Made by a program: the position numbers and the translations under genes. Positions 34,925 to 42,309 of a stretch of 64,000 nt of DNA are shown piece by piece. The number at the start of each line of letters is the position of its first letter. The stretch's first letter is position 1. The stretch lies in contig NZ_JBLUOA010000001.1 of assembly GCF_048060095.1 (NCBI RefSeq), positions 1,860,001 through 1,924,000 on the forward strand, in the 5' to 3' direction. The notes under the pieces were generated by a model that worked only from the letters and a program-made list of their open reading frames with translations, was not told where the DNA came from and ran no database searches. The DNA comes from JBLUOA01 sp048060095. Lineage in GTDB: Bacteria > Pseudomonadota > Alphaproteobacteria > Rhodobacterales > Rhodobacteraceae.

Positions 34925-36933
34925 CGCAGCCTGGCGTCGATTTCATCAGTCGCTGGACAAACGATAAGGCGTATTCGCAACTGCGAGGAAGCCGCAGTGT
35001 CCACAACGCCGAACGGATGATGCGCGGCTGGAGTGAAGCGCAAGGGTTCGAAGCCGCCGTCGGCAAGAAGAACATGGTCGATGCCAGTCTGCTCGAAATT
35101 CTCGCCACTTACCGCCGTGCGGTCTGCAAGATAACCTGTTCCGGCGTGGACTTTCGTGGCCTAGAAAACCGATGGACCGGAACAGGGTTTCTGGTCGGAC
35201 CGAACTTGCTGGTTACCAACAATCATGTGCTCAACTCGGAAGCCGTCACAGCGTCCGCCGTCGTGGATTTCGAGCATGAGCGCGACCTCGGCAGTCTGCT
35301 CTCGCAAAAGGCGATCGGCCGAACACCGAAGCGCAGCCTCCAACTGGACCCCTCACGCCTCTTTTTGACCGACCCAGCCGTCGGCGGACTGGACTTCACC
35401 TTTGCTTGGATCGGCGAGGAAGCCGCGCAGGATTACGGCTTTATACCGATGTCGCGCGCCTCATTCGCCGGGCGGGTCTATGATCCGGTCTTCGTCATCC
35501 ATCACCCAAACGGCGACTTCAAGAAGGTGTCGCTGGACGACACCGAACTGCTGAATGTCGAGGTCGATCTGCTGCTTTACGCCGCCGATACCGAGGGCGG
35601 GTCGTCCGGGGCGCCTGTGATCACTCGGAACGGCAAACTCTGCGGCCTGCATCACGCATTCCGGGACGACCAAGACCTTATTGAAAAGCACTCGAACCGG
35701 GCCACAATACTGCAAGACGGCACTCCCTATCGCGTAGCAAACGAGGGAATACAGTTCTCGGCCATCGCCGTTCATCTCGAACGCGAACTTACACAGGCGG
35801 CCGCCAACGAAGCAAATCTCCGTGAGGTGCTCCGACACTTCGTCGACACTGACACGGTCACAGGGCCTTACGGCGCGCTGGGCCGCAATTTCTCTCCTGA
35901 CAGCCCCACCGGCGTCGACAATACTATTGGTCCCCAGGAGACGGAGATCGGACGGCGAAAGGTTATCGAAGCGGTCCACGCAACCAATCAGGATATCGAC
36001 GTTTCGGTCTGGAATATGAACTGGCTTAACCAGCACAAAGACGACGGCGATGCCCTGCGCCGCGCCGCCCAAGTTTTTGCCGACATCACACAGGACTTGT
36101 GGGTTCTGGACGGCATTTCGCGTGAAACGGGATACAGGCTGCGCGACGAACTTGAGGACATCTTTGCTCAGGAATTCGGCTTCGTGTTCGCTGACGATGA
36201 GAGCCACCCAGAATTACCGATGACGGCGATCTTCTACAATACCCGAGCATTGAACGTGATACGGGATCCGTGGCCGGCGCACGTCGAAGACCTATGGCGG
36301 GTCAGGGCACAGGAAGACATCGGCCTTAAGACGATTTCAGGTCCGGTTTTTCCGAGTTTTCCGGCGCGCTTCGACATCGAGGTTCCCGGACATGAGCCAC
36401 ATTTCAGTTTGCGGCTTGTCCCGTTCTTTTTAGGAGAACACCGCAACATTCAGATGCGCAAAATCGTAGCGGCCAGCATCATGGGGTTCATCATCGAGGA
36501 AATGGTGAAACGCCCGGATATTGACGGCGACTGGCTGATCGCCGGTGACGTCAACGCGCCTATGAGGAGTGCCCGCGCTGCAACCTTCGAGAAGGCTGGA
36601 TTTCGCCCCCTTTTCTTCCGCGACACGGAGCGCGGCGGCTTCAGTTATCTGCGAAATTCCGGCACCATCCTTTCCCAGATATTCGTGCCCGAAGGCACCG
36701 AACTAATGGGCTCAGACGACGGAGCAGTCACGACCGTGCCGCAGGTATTCCGCGACCGCTATGTCGATGATCTGACGAACAAGGCACCTTATGGCATTCG
36801 CATTTCGCTAATGAACGAAACTGCTGTAAAAGACAGAGAACTGATTCAACGCTTTTTAGACAGTAAACGCTTGAGTTCCTCGGATAGTCACGAGAGAGAA
36901 ATTGTTGGTTCAACTTGGCGATGGCGTACTTAA
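34921..36933 (+). CDS. Trypsin-like protease fused to an EEP (endonuclease/exonuclease/phosphatase)-fold domain
   Basis: 670 aa, GTG start overlapping the preceding stop by four bases. Serine protease domain about 60-295 with a complete triad: H102 (VTNNHVL), D158 (GLDFTFA), S229 (GGSSGAPV). Residues about 345-630 resemble the EEP fold: DVSVWNMNW (N365) and WLIAGDVNAP (GDVN 542-545). The usual catalytic Glu is replaced in VLDGIS, and the terminal SDH is replaced by APYG, so the nuclease may be dead. No signal peptide or membrane segment. The last about 40 residues look like a run-on after the island sequence changes. Probably acts with the coupled hydrolase fusion. Confidence 0.82.
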   Translation: MTQPGVDFISRWTNDKAYSQLRGSRSVHNAERMMRGWSEAQGFEAAVGKKNMVDASLLEILATYRRAVCKITCSGVDFRGLENRWTGTGFLVGPNLLVTNNHVLNSEAVTASAVVDFEHERDLGSLLSQKAIGRTPKRSLQLDPSRLFLTDPAVGGLDFTFAWIGEEAAQDYGFIPMSRASFAGRVYDPVFVIHHPNGDFKKVSLDDTELLNVEVDLLLYAADTEGGSSGAPVITRNGKLCGLHHAFRDDQDLIEKHSNRATILQDGTPYRVANEGIQFSAIAVHLERELTQAAANEANLREVLRHFVDTDTVTGPYGALGRNFSPDSPTGVDNTIGPQETEIGRRKVIEAVHATNQDIDVSVWNMNWLNQHKDDGDALRRAAQVFADITQDLWVLDGISRETGYRLRDELEDIFAQEFGFVFADDESHPELPMTAIFYNTRALNVIRDPWPAHVEDLWRVRAQEDIGLKTISGPVFPSFPARFDIEVPGHEPHFSLRLVPFFLGEHRNIQMRKIVAASIMGFIIEEMVKRPDIDGDWLIAGDVNAPMRSARAATFEKAGFRPLFFRDTERGGFSYLRNSGTILSQIFVPEGTELMGSDDGAVTTVPQVFRDRYVDDLTNKAPYGIRISLMNETAVKDRELIQRFLDSKRLSSSDSHEREIVGSTWRWRT

Positions 36934-37241
36934 ACAAATTTCCGGCTGCGGGCGCACCAGTGGAGCCAGACGAGCAGCGGCCGCGCAAATGAAACGCTCG
37001 CTTCCGGCACCGTCGATTTTCCTGCATGATTTCGTTAACGAGCGCAGGTTTGAGAGGCACCGTTCTTCGTTTGTTGTTCTCGCCCATCGCCATGTTGATT
37101 GCCACGTGCTTCACTATGGCATGAGTCGGCTTCTTCTGGGTCGATACACGCCCGCAGCAATCTCGTTGTCAGAACACTTGAGCTTCAAAGCTGCGGTGGG
37201 ATGCCCTAAGTCTTGTCCATCCATATGTTTCTGCTGGGGTC
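36934..37241. other. Intergenic region after the protease gene, no clear gene
   Basis: About 308 bases. A minus-strand frame here (37114 downwards) reads MGENNKRRTVPLKPALVNEIM, faintly reminiscent of the strand before the active site of tyrosine recombinases, but too short and unsupported to call. Probably decayed mobile-element sequence. Confidence 0.35.
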
Positions 37242-38171
37242 ATGATGCTAACAAGCAGCGCGCTCTTCCACCTTTGGAAGCGGCAGGTCTTTCTCCGGAA
37301 CCGCCACGATGAACTTTCATCGCTTCTTGGGTGCTCTTGGCTTCATACCGGCATCTACTTGATCGGATGCGCTGACCGGGTGGTGTACATCGGACAGAGC
37401 AATCAACTCAGCCAACGATCAGTTGACAGTCTCGGGCGAGTTTATCACAAAGTCCCAGACACATCGCTTCCCTGGTCTATGGCGTTTGCGCCCTGCGCCT
37501 ATGAGGACATGGATGAGCACGAAAGCGCAGCTATTCGAGCCTATGCGCCTGAGTTCAACACTTCGATACCGAGCCTGGACAAGAGTCTTGCGCGAATGCC
37601 GGTCATTGCGGGCACCGCTCAAATCTTCGCGGAGCAAGCAACGCCGAGCATGGCCTTTTCCCCAGAATGGGCAAAGCGTCAGATTGAGGCGGTTTCGAAG
37701 AACACCACGCCACCCTGGAGAAAAAGAAAGGCGCTTCCAGCGGACGAGCTCAGCACCGTTCCCGAACAAAAGTTTGACCTTCGCGATGTGAATCCATCCG
37801 GTCGAGATTTCTTCGGTGCGTTGTCATCGCACCGGCGACGGGCCCTAAAGCACTCGGCGCCGGTGCGAAGACCGAAAAGGATCAAGACCTACGTTGAGCA
37901 CAAAGGCGTCGAGATCCACATCGACGAGATAACGTCAAACAAAGTCGTTAAGCGCCAGCTATCCTTTGAGTGGATGGCAAAAAGCTACGGCAAGGTGATC
38001 GCCAGCGGAACAGAATCCGAAAAGGCAACCGCTGCCAAAAGGGCAATCGACGCTGCGGAAGAGCACCTCGCACAACCATATCGGTTCAAGATCAATCTGT
38101 GCGATGACGGTTCGGTGATTACGAGGGATCGGGGCGCAATCAGATCTCGCCTTCGCAACCAGGATTGCTGA
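37242..38171 (+). CDS. GIY-YIG domain protein
   Basis: 309 aa starting with two ATGs. N-terminal GIY-YIG nuclease domain about 34-110: TGIYLI (Y39), VVYIGQS (Y49), R59, E93 in EHESAAIRAY, and N105 in PEFNTS; all expected active-site residues are present. The remainder is basic with no recognised domain (HRRRALKHSAPVRRPKRIKTY). The last about 15 residues overlap, in another frame, the start of an FtsH-like fragment, so the natural C-terminus may have been replaced at a junction near 38120. No confident operon partner. Confidence 0.75.
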   Translation: MMLTSSALFHLWKRQVFLRNRHDELSSLLGCSWLHTGIYLIGCADRVVYIGQSNQLSQRSVDSLGRVYHKVPDTSLPWSMAFAPCAYEDMDEHESAAIRAYAPEFNTSIPSLDKSLARMPVIAGTAQIFAEQATPSMAFSPEWAKRQIEAVSKNTTPPWRKRKALPADELSTVPEQKFDLRDVNPSGRDFFGALSSHRRRALKHSAPVRRPKRIKTYVEHKGVEIHIDEITSNKVVKRQLSFEWMAKSYGKVIASGTESEKATAAKRAIDAAEEHLAQPYRFKINLCDDGSVITRDRGAIRSRLRNQDC

Positions 38172-38454
38172 AAAAACGCTGTTTGAGTGGGAGCTCGGCG
38201 GTCAGCTGGCCTTCACGTCGGTCGACCTCGCTAACCCTTCAGGCGTCGCACCGAGTGCGATCAAAGAAGTTGATACGCTTCTCCATGAACAGCAGGAGCG
38301 CGCGATCCGGATCGCAGACCAGCATCAGGATGACATCGTCAGGATCGGCAGAGCTCTTCTGAAGGAACGCGAGTTGTCAGCGGCAAGGCTTCGGGAGTTG
38401 CTCAATACGATCGAAAAAGGCGAAACTAAGCCGGACGACCCTTCACCACGTTAG
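38131..38454 (+). pseudogene. C-terminal fragment of an FtsH-like M41 peptidase
   Basis: One open frame, out of phase with the GIY-YIG gene, reads SDLAFATRIAEKTLFEWELG, matching the M41 helix normally seen as DLxxATxIAxxMVxxWG. It continues through VDTLLHEQQERAIRIADQHQ to RIGRALLKERELSAARLRELL, the M41 C-terminal end. The AAA domain and HExxH zinc motif are missing, and a stop at 38116-38118 closes the frame upstream. A relic of a larger deleted gene. Confidence 0.65.
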
Positions 38455-38462
38455 CACAATAA

Positions 38463-38494
38463 GTTACACATGAGGTTGCACAGAAAGTTGCACA
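38463..38494 (+). repeat. Right arm-type repeats (GTTGCACA, 12-bp period)
   Basis: GTTACACA, GTTGCACA, GTTGCACA at 12-base steps with TGAG and GAAA spacers. The first two units plus spacer match 22894-22913 with one mismatch. Confidence 0.6.
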
Positions 38495-38574
38495 AAACCA
38501 AACCAGAGCCTCCTTCGAGAAAAGAAAACGCTAGCTAAATCAAATGCTTGACATAGCCACGAACAATTTAGCTC

Positions 38575-38595
38575 CGATCCCTACCGCCGGAGCCA
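38575..38595 (+). repeat. attR: 21-bp direct repeat of the tRNA-Asn 3' end
   Basis: Perfect copy of 22797-22817, including the CCA end. The sequence to its left (TTTAGCTC) does not continue the tRNA, so only the 3' end is duplicated. Confidence 0.9.
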
Positions 38596-38609
38596 TAAAA
38601 AGCCCTTGG

Positions 38610-38632
38610 CCTCAATAGGTTGAGGACTTTTT
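38610..38632 (+). terminator. Displaced native tRNA-Asn terminator
   Basis: CCTCAA / TTGAGG stem with TAGG loop followed by a run of six T, 15 bases after attR. It is where the tRNA terminator would have been before the island inserted. Confidence 0.65.
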
Positions 38633-38846
38633 TGATGCTCACAGCCCGTATTTTATCTTTTGCGCGCAGGTTCAATGAACTTGGCCGGCATTCTTGGAAA
38701 AATCCCGATCAAAAGAGACTGCCCTTTAGAGCGGAAATGAGCTCACGCACCAAACTCTCCTTGTTGCCCTTCTGCTCCGAAAATGAAATCTCCCACCTCG
38801 CGGATCAATTCATCGCTAATGCGAGGGGTGATCGCACACCCCAAAA

Positions 38847-38990
38847 CTATTGCGGTGCCCCAGCCGTGTGGCGCAGGACATGAGGAGTTACGCCCTTCAG
38901 CTGTGCTCTTCTCACGGCCATTCTGAAGGCGTTGTGAATACTCTTCACGCCACCACTCTTGTATTCCACAACGGATTCCGAGTCACACAT
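38847..38990 (-). pseudogene. C-terminal tyrosine recombinase fragment outside attR
   Basis: A minus-strand stretch of 47 codons reads VKSIHNAFRMAVRRA and LKGVTPHVLRHTAG, the conserved HxLRHT box II of tyrosine integrases (one catalytic His and Arg), and ends at a TAG. The second His/Trp and Tyr region is absent or scrambled. It lies about 250 bases to the right of attR and is opposite in direction to the left-end integrase remnant, so it probably belongs to an earlier element at the same tRNA. Confidence 0.6.
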
Positions 38991-39112
38991 ACCCTATAGG
39001 CCAGCGACAACCTGCCGAGCGTTTGGGGCGCTACGATCCGGGGCCGGGTTTTGCGGATTAACAAGCAACGCCTTGAGATTGTTGGCGTTTGGCAATTTGT
39101 CGCAGGCCTTGT

Positions 39113-39213
39113 TTACACTGTAACAATTACTTGGAAAAATAATTTACAGAAAATAGTTATTATTACAGTTAGATACAGATTTTTTGACAAGCTCTGTGCT
39201 ATCTCCTTTTACA
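39113..39213 (+). promoter_or_regulatory. acs: acs promoter region with TTACA/TGTAA motifs
   Basis: AT-rich stretch upstream of acs. TTGACA (39184-39189) with TTTACA (39208-39213) at 18-base spacing looks like a core promoter. Upstream lie a perfect 11-base palindrome TTACACTGTAA (39113-39123) and further TTACA copies at 39144 and 39163, which could be operator sites for an acetate or CRP/FNR-like regulator. Confidence 0.45.
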
Positions 39214-39284
39214 TAGCTGTGGGTTGAGCGCTCATTTGTCATTACGACATGCCTCCCCGCTGCCATTGGTTTGAGGAGGCCGGA

Positions 39285-41264
39285 ATGGACACGATTGATA
39301 AATCCAACGAACACAACTCAAAAAGATCGCCCGTTGCGCCGACCGACGGGCGGACGCCGCATGTAAACGCCGCGCAATACGAGTCGCTCTATCAATCGTC
39401 CGTCACTGATCCGGAGGCATTTTGGGCCAAACAGGCGGAGCGTCTGGACTGGATCAAACCGTTCACCAAGGTGAAAGACGTGAATTTCGACCTCGGCAAT
39501 GTGTCGATCAAGTGGTTCGAGGATGGCGTCCTGAACGTCTCGGCCAATTGCATCGACCGGCACCTTGCGACCCGCGGCGATCAGACCGCGATCATTTGGG
39601 AACCGGACGATCCGAACGACAAAGCGCTGCACATCACCTACAAGGAACTGCACCGCAACACCTGCAAGATGGCCAATGTTCTGGAAAGCCTTGGCGTGCG
39701 CAAGGGCGACCGGGTGGTGATCTACCTGCCGATGATCCCCGAGGCCGCTTATGCGATGCTGGCTTGTGCGCGGATCGGGGCGATCCATTCGATTGTGTTC
39801 GCGGGTTTCTCGCCCGACGCGCTTGGCGCGCGGATCAATGGCTGCGACGCGAAGGTCGTCATCACGGCTGACGAAGCACCCCGTGGCGGGCGCAAGACCG
39901 CACTGAAATCGAATACCGATGCGGCCCTCCTGCATTGTAGCGACAAGGTGAAATGCCTCGTCGTGAAGCGGACCGGGGGTCAGACGACCTGGACGGACCA
40001 TGACTACGACTACAACGAGCTCGCGCTTGAGGCGGACGATCATTGCGCCCCTGCCCCGATGAGTGCTGAAGACCCGCTGTTCATTCTCTATACATCCGGA
40101 TCGACCGGCCAGCCGAAGGGTGTCGTTCATACTTCCGGCGGGTATCTGACCTATGCCGCAATGACGCACGAACTCGTCTTCGACTATCACGACGGCGATG
40201 TATTCTGGTGCACGGCGGATGTCGGCTGGGTCACAGGCCACAGCTATATCGTCTACGGACCGCTCGCCAATGGCGCGACGACGATCATGTTCGAAGGCGT
40301 GCCGACCTATCCCGACGCAGGCCGCTTCTGGCAAGTGTGCGAAAAGCACAAGGTCAACCAATTCTACACGGCACCGACCGCGATCCGCGCCCTGATGGCC
40401 GCGGGGGATGATCCGGTGAAGGCGTGCGACCTGTCCGACCTGAAAGTGCTGGGCACCGTGGGAGAACCGATCAACCCCGAGGCGTGGAATTGGTACAACA
40501 CCGTCGTCGGCAAGGGCAAATGCCCCATCGTCGATACATGGTGGCAGACGGAAACCGGCGGGCATCTTCTGACGCCCCTGCCCTTTGCGACCCACCTAAA
40601 GCCCGGCTCTGCCCAACAGCCGTTCTTCGGGATCGTGCCCAAAGTTCTTGACCCCCAAACCGGGGAGGAGATCACATCGACCGAAGCGGAAGGCGTGCTA
40701 GTGCTCGCCGATAGCTGGCCGGGCCAGATGCGCACAGTCTGGGGCGACCATGAACGGTTCGAGAAAACCTATTTCTCCGACTACAAAGGCTACTACTTCA
40801 CCGGCGACGGCTGCCGCCGGGATGCCGATGGTGACTACTGGATCACCGGGCGGGTTGACGATGTCATCAACGTGTCAGGTCACCGTATGGGCACCGCCGA
40901 AGTCGAAAGCGCGCTTGTGGCCCACGCCAAGGTCGCCGAGGCCGCTGTGGTAGGCTATCCGCACGACATCAAGGGGCAAGGCATCTACGCTTACGTCACC
41001 CTGATGAACGGCATCGAACCGAGCGATGAGCTGCGGAAAGAGCTTGAAACATGGGTCCGCACCGAAATCGGCCCGATTGCCAAGCCCGATCTACTGCAAT
41101 GGGCGCCGGGGCTGCCGAAAACACGCTCTGGCAAGATCATGCGCCGCATCCTGCGCAAGATCGCTGAGGATGATTTCGCCACGCTGGGCGACACCTCAAC
41201 CCTCGCGGAACCGGCAGTGGTGGACGACCTGATCGACAACCGCATGAACCGGAAGGACGCGTGA
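39285..41264 (+). CDS. acs: Acetyl-CoA synthetase
   Basis: 659-aa AMP-forming acetate-CoA ligase (acetate + ATP + CoA to acetyl-CoA + AMP + PPi). The ATG at 39285 has GAGGAGG upstream. Signatures: ATP loop YTSGSTGQPKGVVHTSGGY, WWQTETGG, the YFTGDGCRRDADGDYWITGRVDD hinge, and the acetylatable lysine K617 in TRSGKIMRR. First gene of an acetate module with adk and a symporter pair. The stop overlaps the adk start. Confidence 0.97.
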   Translation: MDTIDKSNEHNSKRSPVAPTDGRTPHVNAAQYESLYQSSVTDPEAFWAKQAERLDWIKPFTKVKDVNFDLGNVSIKWFEDGVLNVSANCIDRHLATRGDQTAIIWEPDDPNDKALHITYKELHRNTCKMANVLESLGVRKGDRVVIYLPMIPEAAYAMLACARIGAIHSIVFAGFSPDALGARINGCDAKVVITADEAPRGGRKTALKSNTDAALLHCSDKVKCLVVKRTGGQTTWTDHDYDYNELALEADDHCAPAPMSAEDPLFILYTSGSTGQPKGVVHTSGGYLTYAAMTHELVFDYHDGDVFWCTADVGWVTGHSYIVYGPLANGATTIMFEGVPTYPDAGRFWQVCEKHKVNQFYTAPTAIRALMAAGDDPVKACDLSDLKVLGTVGEPINPEAWNWYNTVVGKGKCPIVDTWWQTETGGHLLTPLPFATHLKPGSAQQPFFGIVPKVLDPQTGEEITSTEAEGVLVLADSWPGQMRTVWGDHERFEKTYFSDYKGYYFTGDGCRRDADGDYWITGRVDDVINVSGHRMGTAEVESALVAHAKVAEAAVVGYPHDIKGQGIYAYVTLMNGIEPSDELRKELETWVRTEIGPIAKPDLLQWAPGLPKTRSGKIMRRILRKIAEDDFATLGDTSTLAEPAVVDDLIDNRMNRKDA

Positions 41265-41950
41265 TGGACGGGTCTGGAACACCGCAAGCCGCGCCTGTGC
41301 TGATCCTGCTTGGCCCTCCGGGTGCGGGTAAAGGCACGCAGGCGCGTCTGTTGGAAGAACGGTTCGGCCTCGTGCAGCTTTCCACTGGCGATTTGCTGCG
41401 CGCAGCCGTGGCCGCTGGGACGGACGCCGGGAATCAGGCGAAGGATGTGATGGACGCGGGCGGACTCGTCGGCGATGACATTGTCGTCGCAATCCTGCGC
41501 GACCGGATGGCGGAGCCTGACTGCGCCAAGGGCGTTATCCTTGACGGCTTCCCACGCACCACCGGACAGGCCGGAGCGCTGGACCGGCTGCTGACCGATA
41601 ACGGTCAGGCGGTCAACGCCGCAATCTCGCTGATTGTGGACGACGTGAAGATGGTTGTGCGCATCTCGGGCCGCTTTACCTGCGGCGCGTGTGGCGAAGG
41701 CTATCACGAAGCGTTCAAGCCGCCGAAACAGGCCGACACCTGCGATGTCTGCGGCGCACGAGACATGCAGCGCCGGGCCGACGACACCCCCAAAACGGTG
41801 ATGTCCCGGCTTGATGCCTACCACGCAGAAACTGCGCCGCTGCTGCGCTACTACGGCGACAAAGGCGTTCTGAAAGAGGTCGACGCGATGGGCGATATCA
41901 ACGCTATCGCCCGCGACATCGCTAAGATCGCCGACCACGCCACAACCTGA
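41264..41950 (+). CDS. adk: Adenylate kinase with Cys4 lid
   Basis: 228 aa. P-loop GPPGAGKGTQ (17-26), LDGFPRT, and a long-type lid with four cysteines C140, C143, C160 and C163 that would bind zinc. The start at 41264 shares one base with the acs stop (TGATG), so translation is coupled. The partnership makes sense: Acs releases AMP, and Adk converts AMP + ATP to 2 ADP. In roseobacters the usual adk sits in the ribosomal protein cluster, so this may be a second, dedicated copy; that cannot be checked inside the window. Confidence 0.93.
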   Translation: MDGSGTPQAAPVLILLGPPGAGKGTQARLLEERFGLVQLSTGDLLRAAVAAGTDAGNQAKDVMDAGGLVGDDIVVAILRDRMAEPDCAKGVILDGFPRTTGQAGALDRLLTDNGQAVNAAISLIVDDVKMVVRISGRFTCGACGEGYHEAFKPPKQADTCDVCGARDMQRRADDTPKTVMSRLDAYHAETAPLLRYYGDKGVLKEVDAMGDINAIARDIAKIADHATT

Positions 41951-42023
41951 CCAAGAACACCCGTCGGGGCTACGGGCGCCGACGGTCCAAAGAACAACTT
42001 TTCAATGAAGGAGGAACGCCAAC

Positions 42024-42305
42024 ATGGCGGATCAATCAAAACCAACCAAAGCGGCAGAGGACGGCGCTGGCTATTGGTCAGCCAATATCCGGATCATCGT
42101 CGTCAGCCTGATTATCTGGGCGCTCGTTTCGTTCGGCTTCGGCATTTTGCTGCGGCCCATGCTGTCTGGCATTGCCGTCGGCGGCACCGATCTTGGCTTC
42201 TGGTTCGCCCAGCAAGGCTCAATCCTCGTCTTCCTCGCGCTGATCTTTTTCTACGCGTGGCGGATGAACAAGCTCGACCGTGAATACGGCGTAGAGGAGG
42301 ACTGA
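42024..42305 (+). CDS. DUF4212 small subunit of a sodium:solute symporter
   Basis: 93-aa protein with two transmembrane segments (about 22-45 and 58-80) and the FAQQGSILVFLALIFFYAWRMNKLD signature of DUF4212. The family is always found just upstream of an SSS symporter, as here (4 bases). The AAGGAGG site before 42024 is strong. Confidence 0.93.
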   Translation: MADQSKPTKAAEDGAGYWSANIRIIVVSLIIWALVSFGFGILLRPMLSGIAVGGTDLGFWFAQQGSILVFLALIFFYAWRMNKLDREYGVEED

Positions 42306-42309
42306 TCTG

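Larger units (their letters stand above)
22797..38595. mobile_element. tRNA-Asn genomic island (about 15.8 kb), integrase broken
   Basis: Bounded by a perfect 21-bp direct repeat of the tRNA-Asn 3' end. Tandem GTTGCACA-type repeats lie inside both ends, a broken tyrosine integrase starts about 165 bases from the tRNA, and a relaxase fragment and a truncated IS3 element lie within. Cargo includes peptide-binding, pentapeptide, membrane, cell-wall hydrolase, protease and GIY-YIG genes, none of them housekeeping. Genes from 23994 to 28065 are visibly lower in G+C than the flanks; those from 29426 to 36933 are closer to host composition, so the cargo probably has at least two sources. With both mobility genes disrupted the island is probably immobile now. 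Confidence 0.85.

Noticed and set aside
36728..37114. Minus-strand frame with KRRTVPLKPALVNEI, possible integrase piece
   Set aside because: Only about 20 residues look suggestive, half of it overlaps the protease gene, and it is not colinear with the fragment at 38847; too weak to annotate.
38620..38883. 87-codon plus-strand open frame right of attR
   Set aside because: Starts inside the terminator stem and lies opposite a recombinase remnant; no ribosome site or family.
39318..40595. 425-codon minus-strand open frame
   Set aside because: Complete antisense shadow of acs, whose motifs are unambiguous; a by-product of high G+C codon use.
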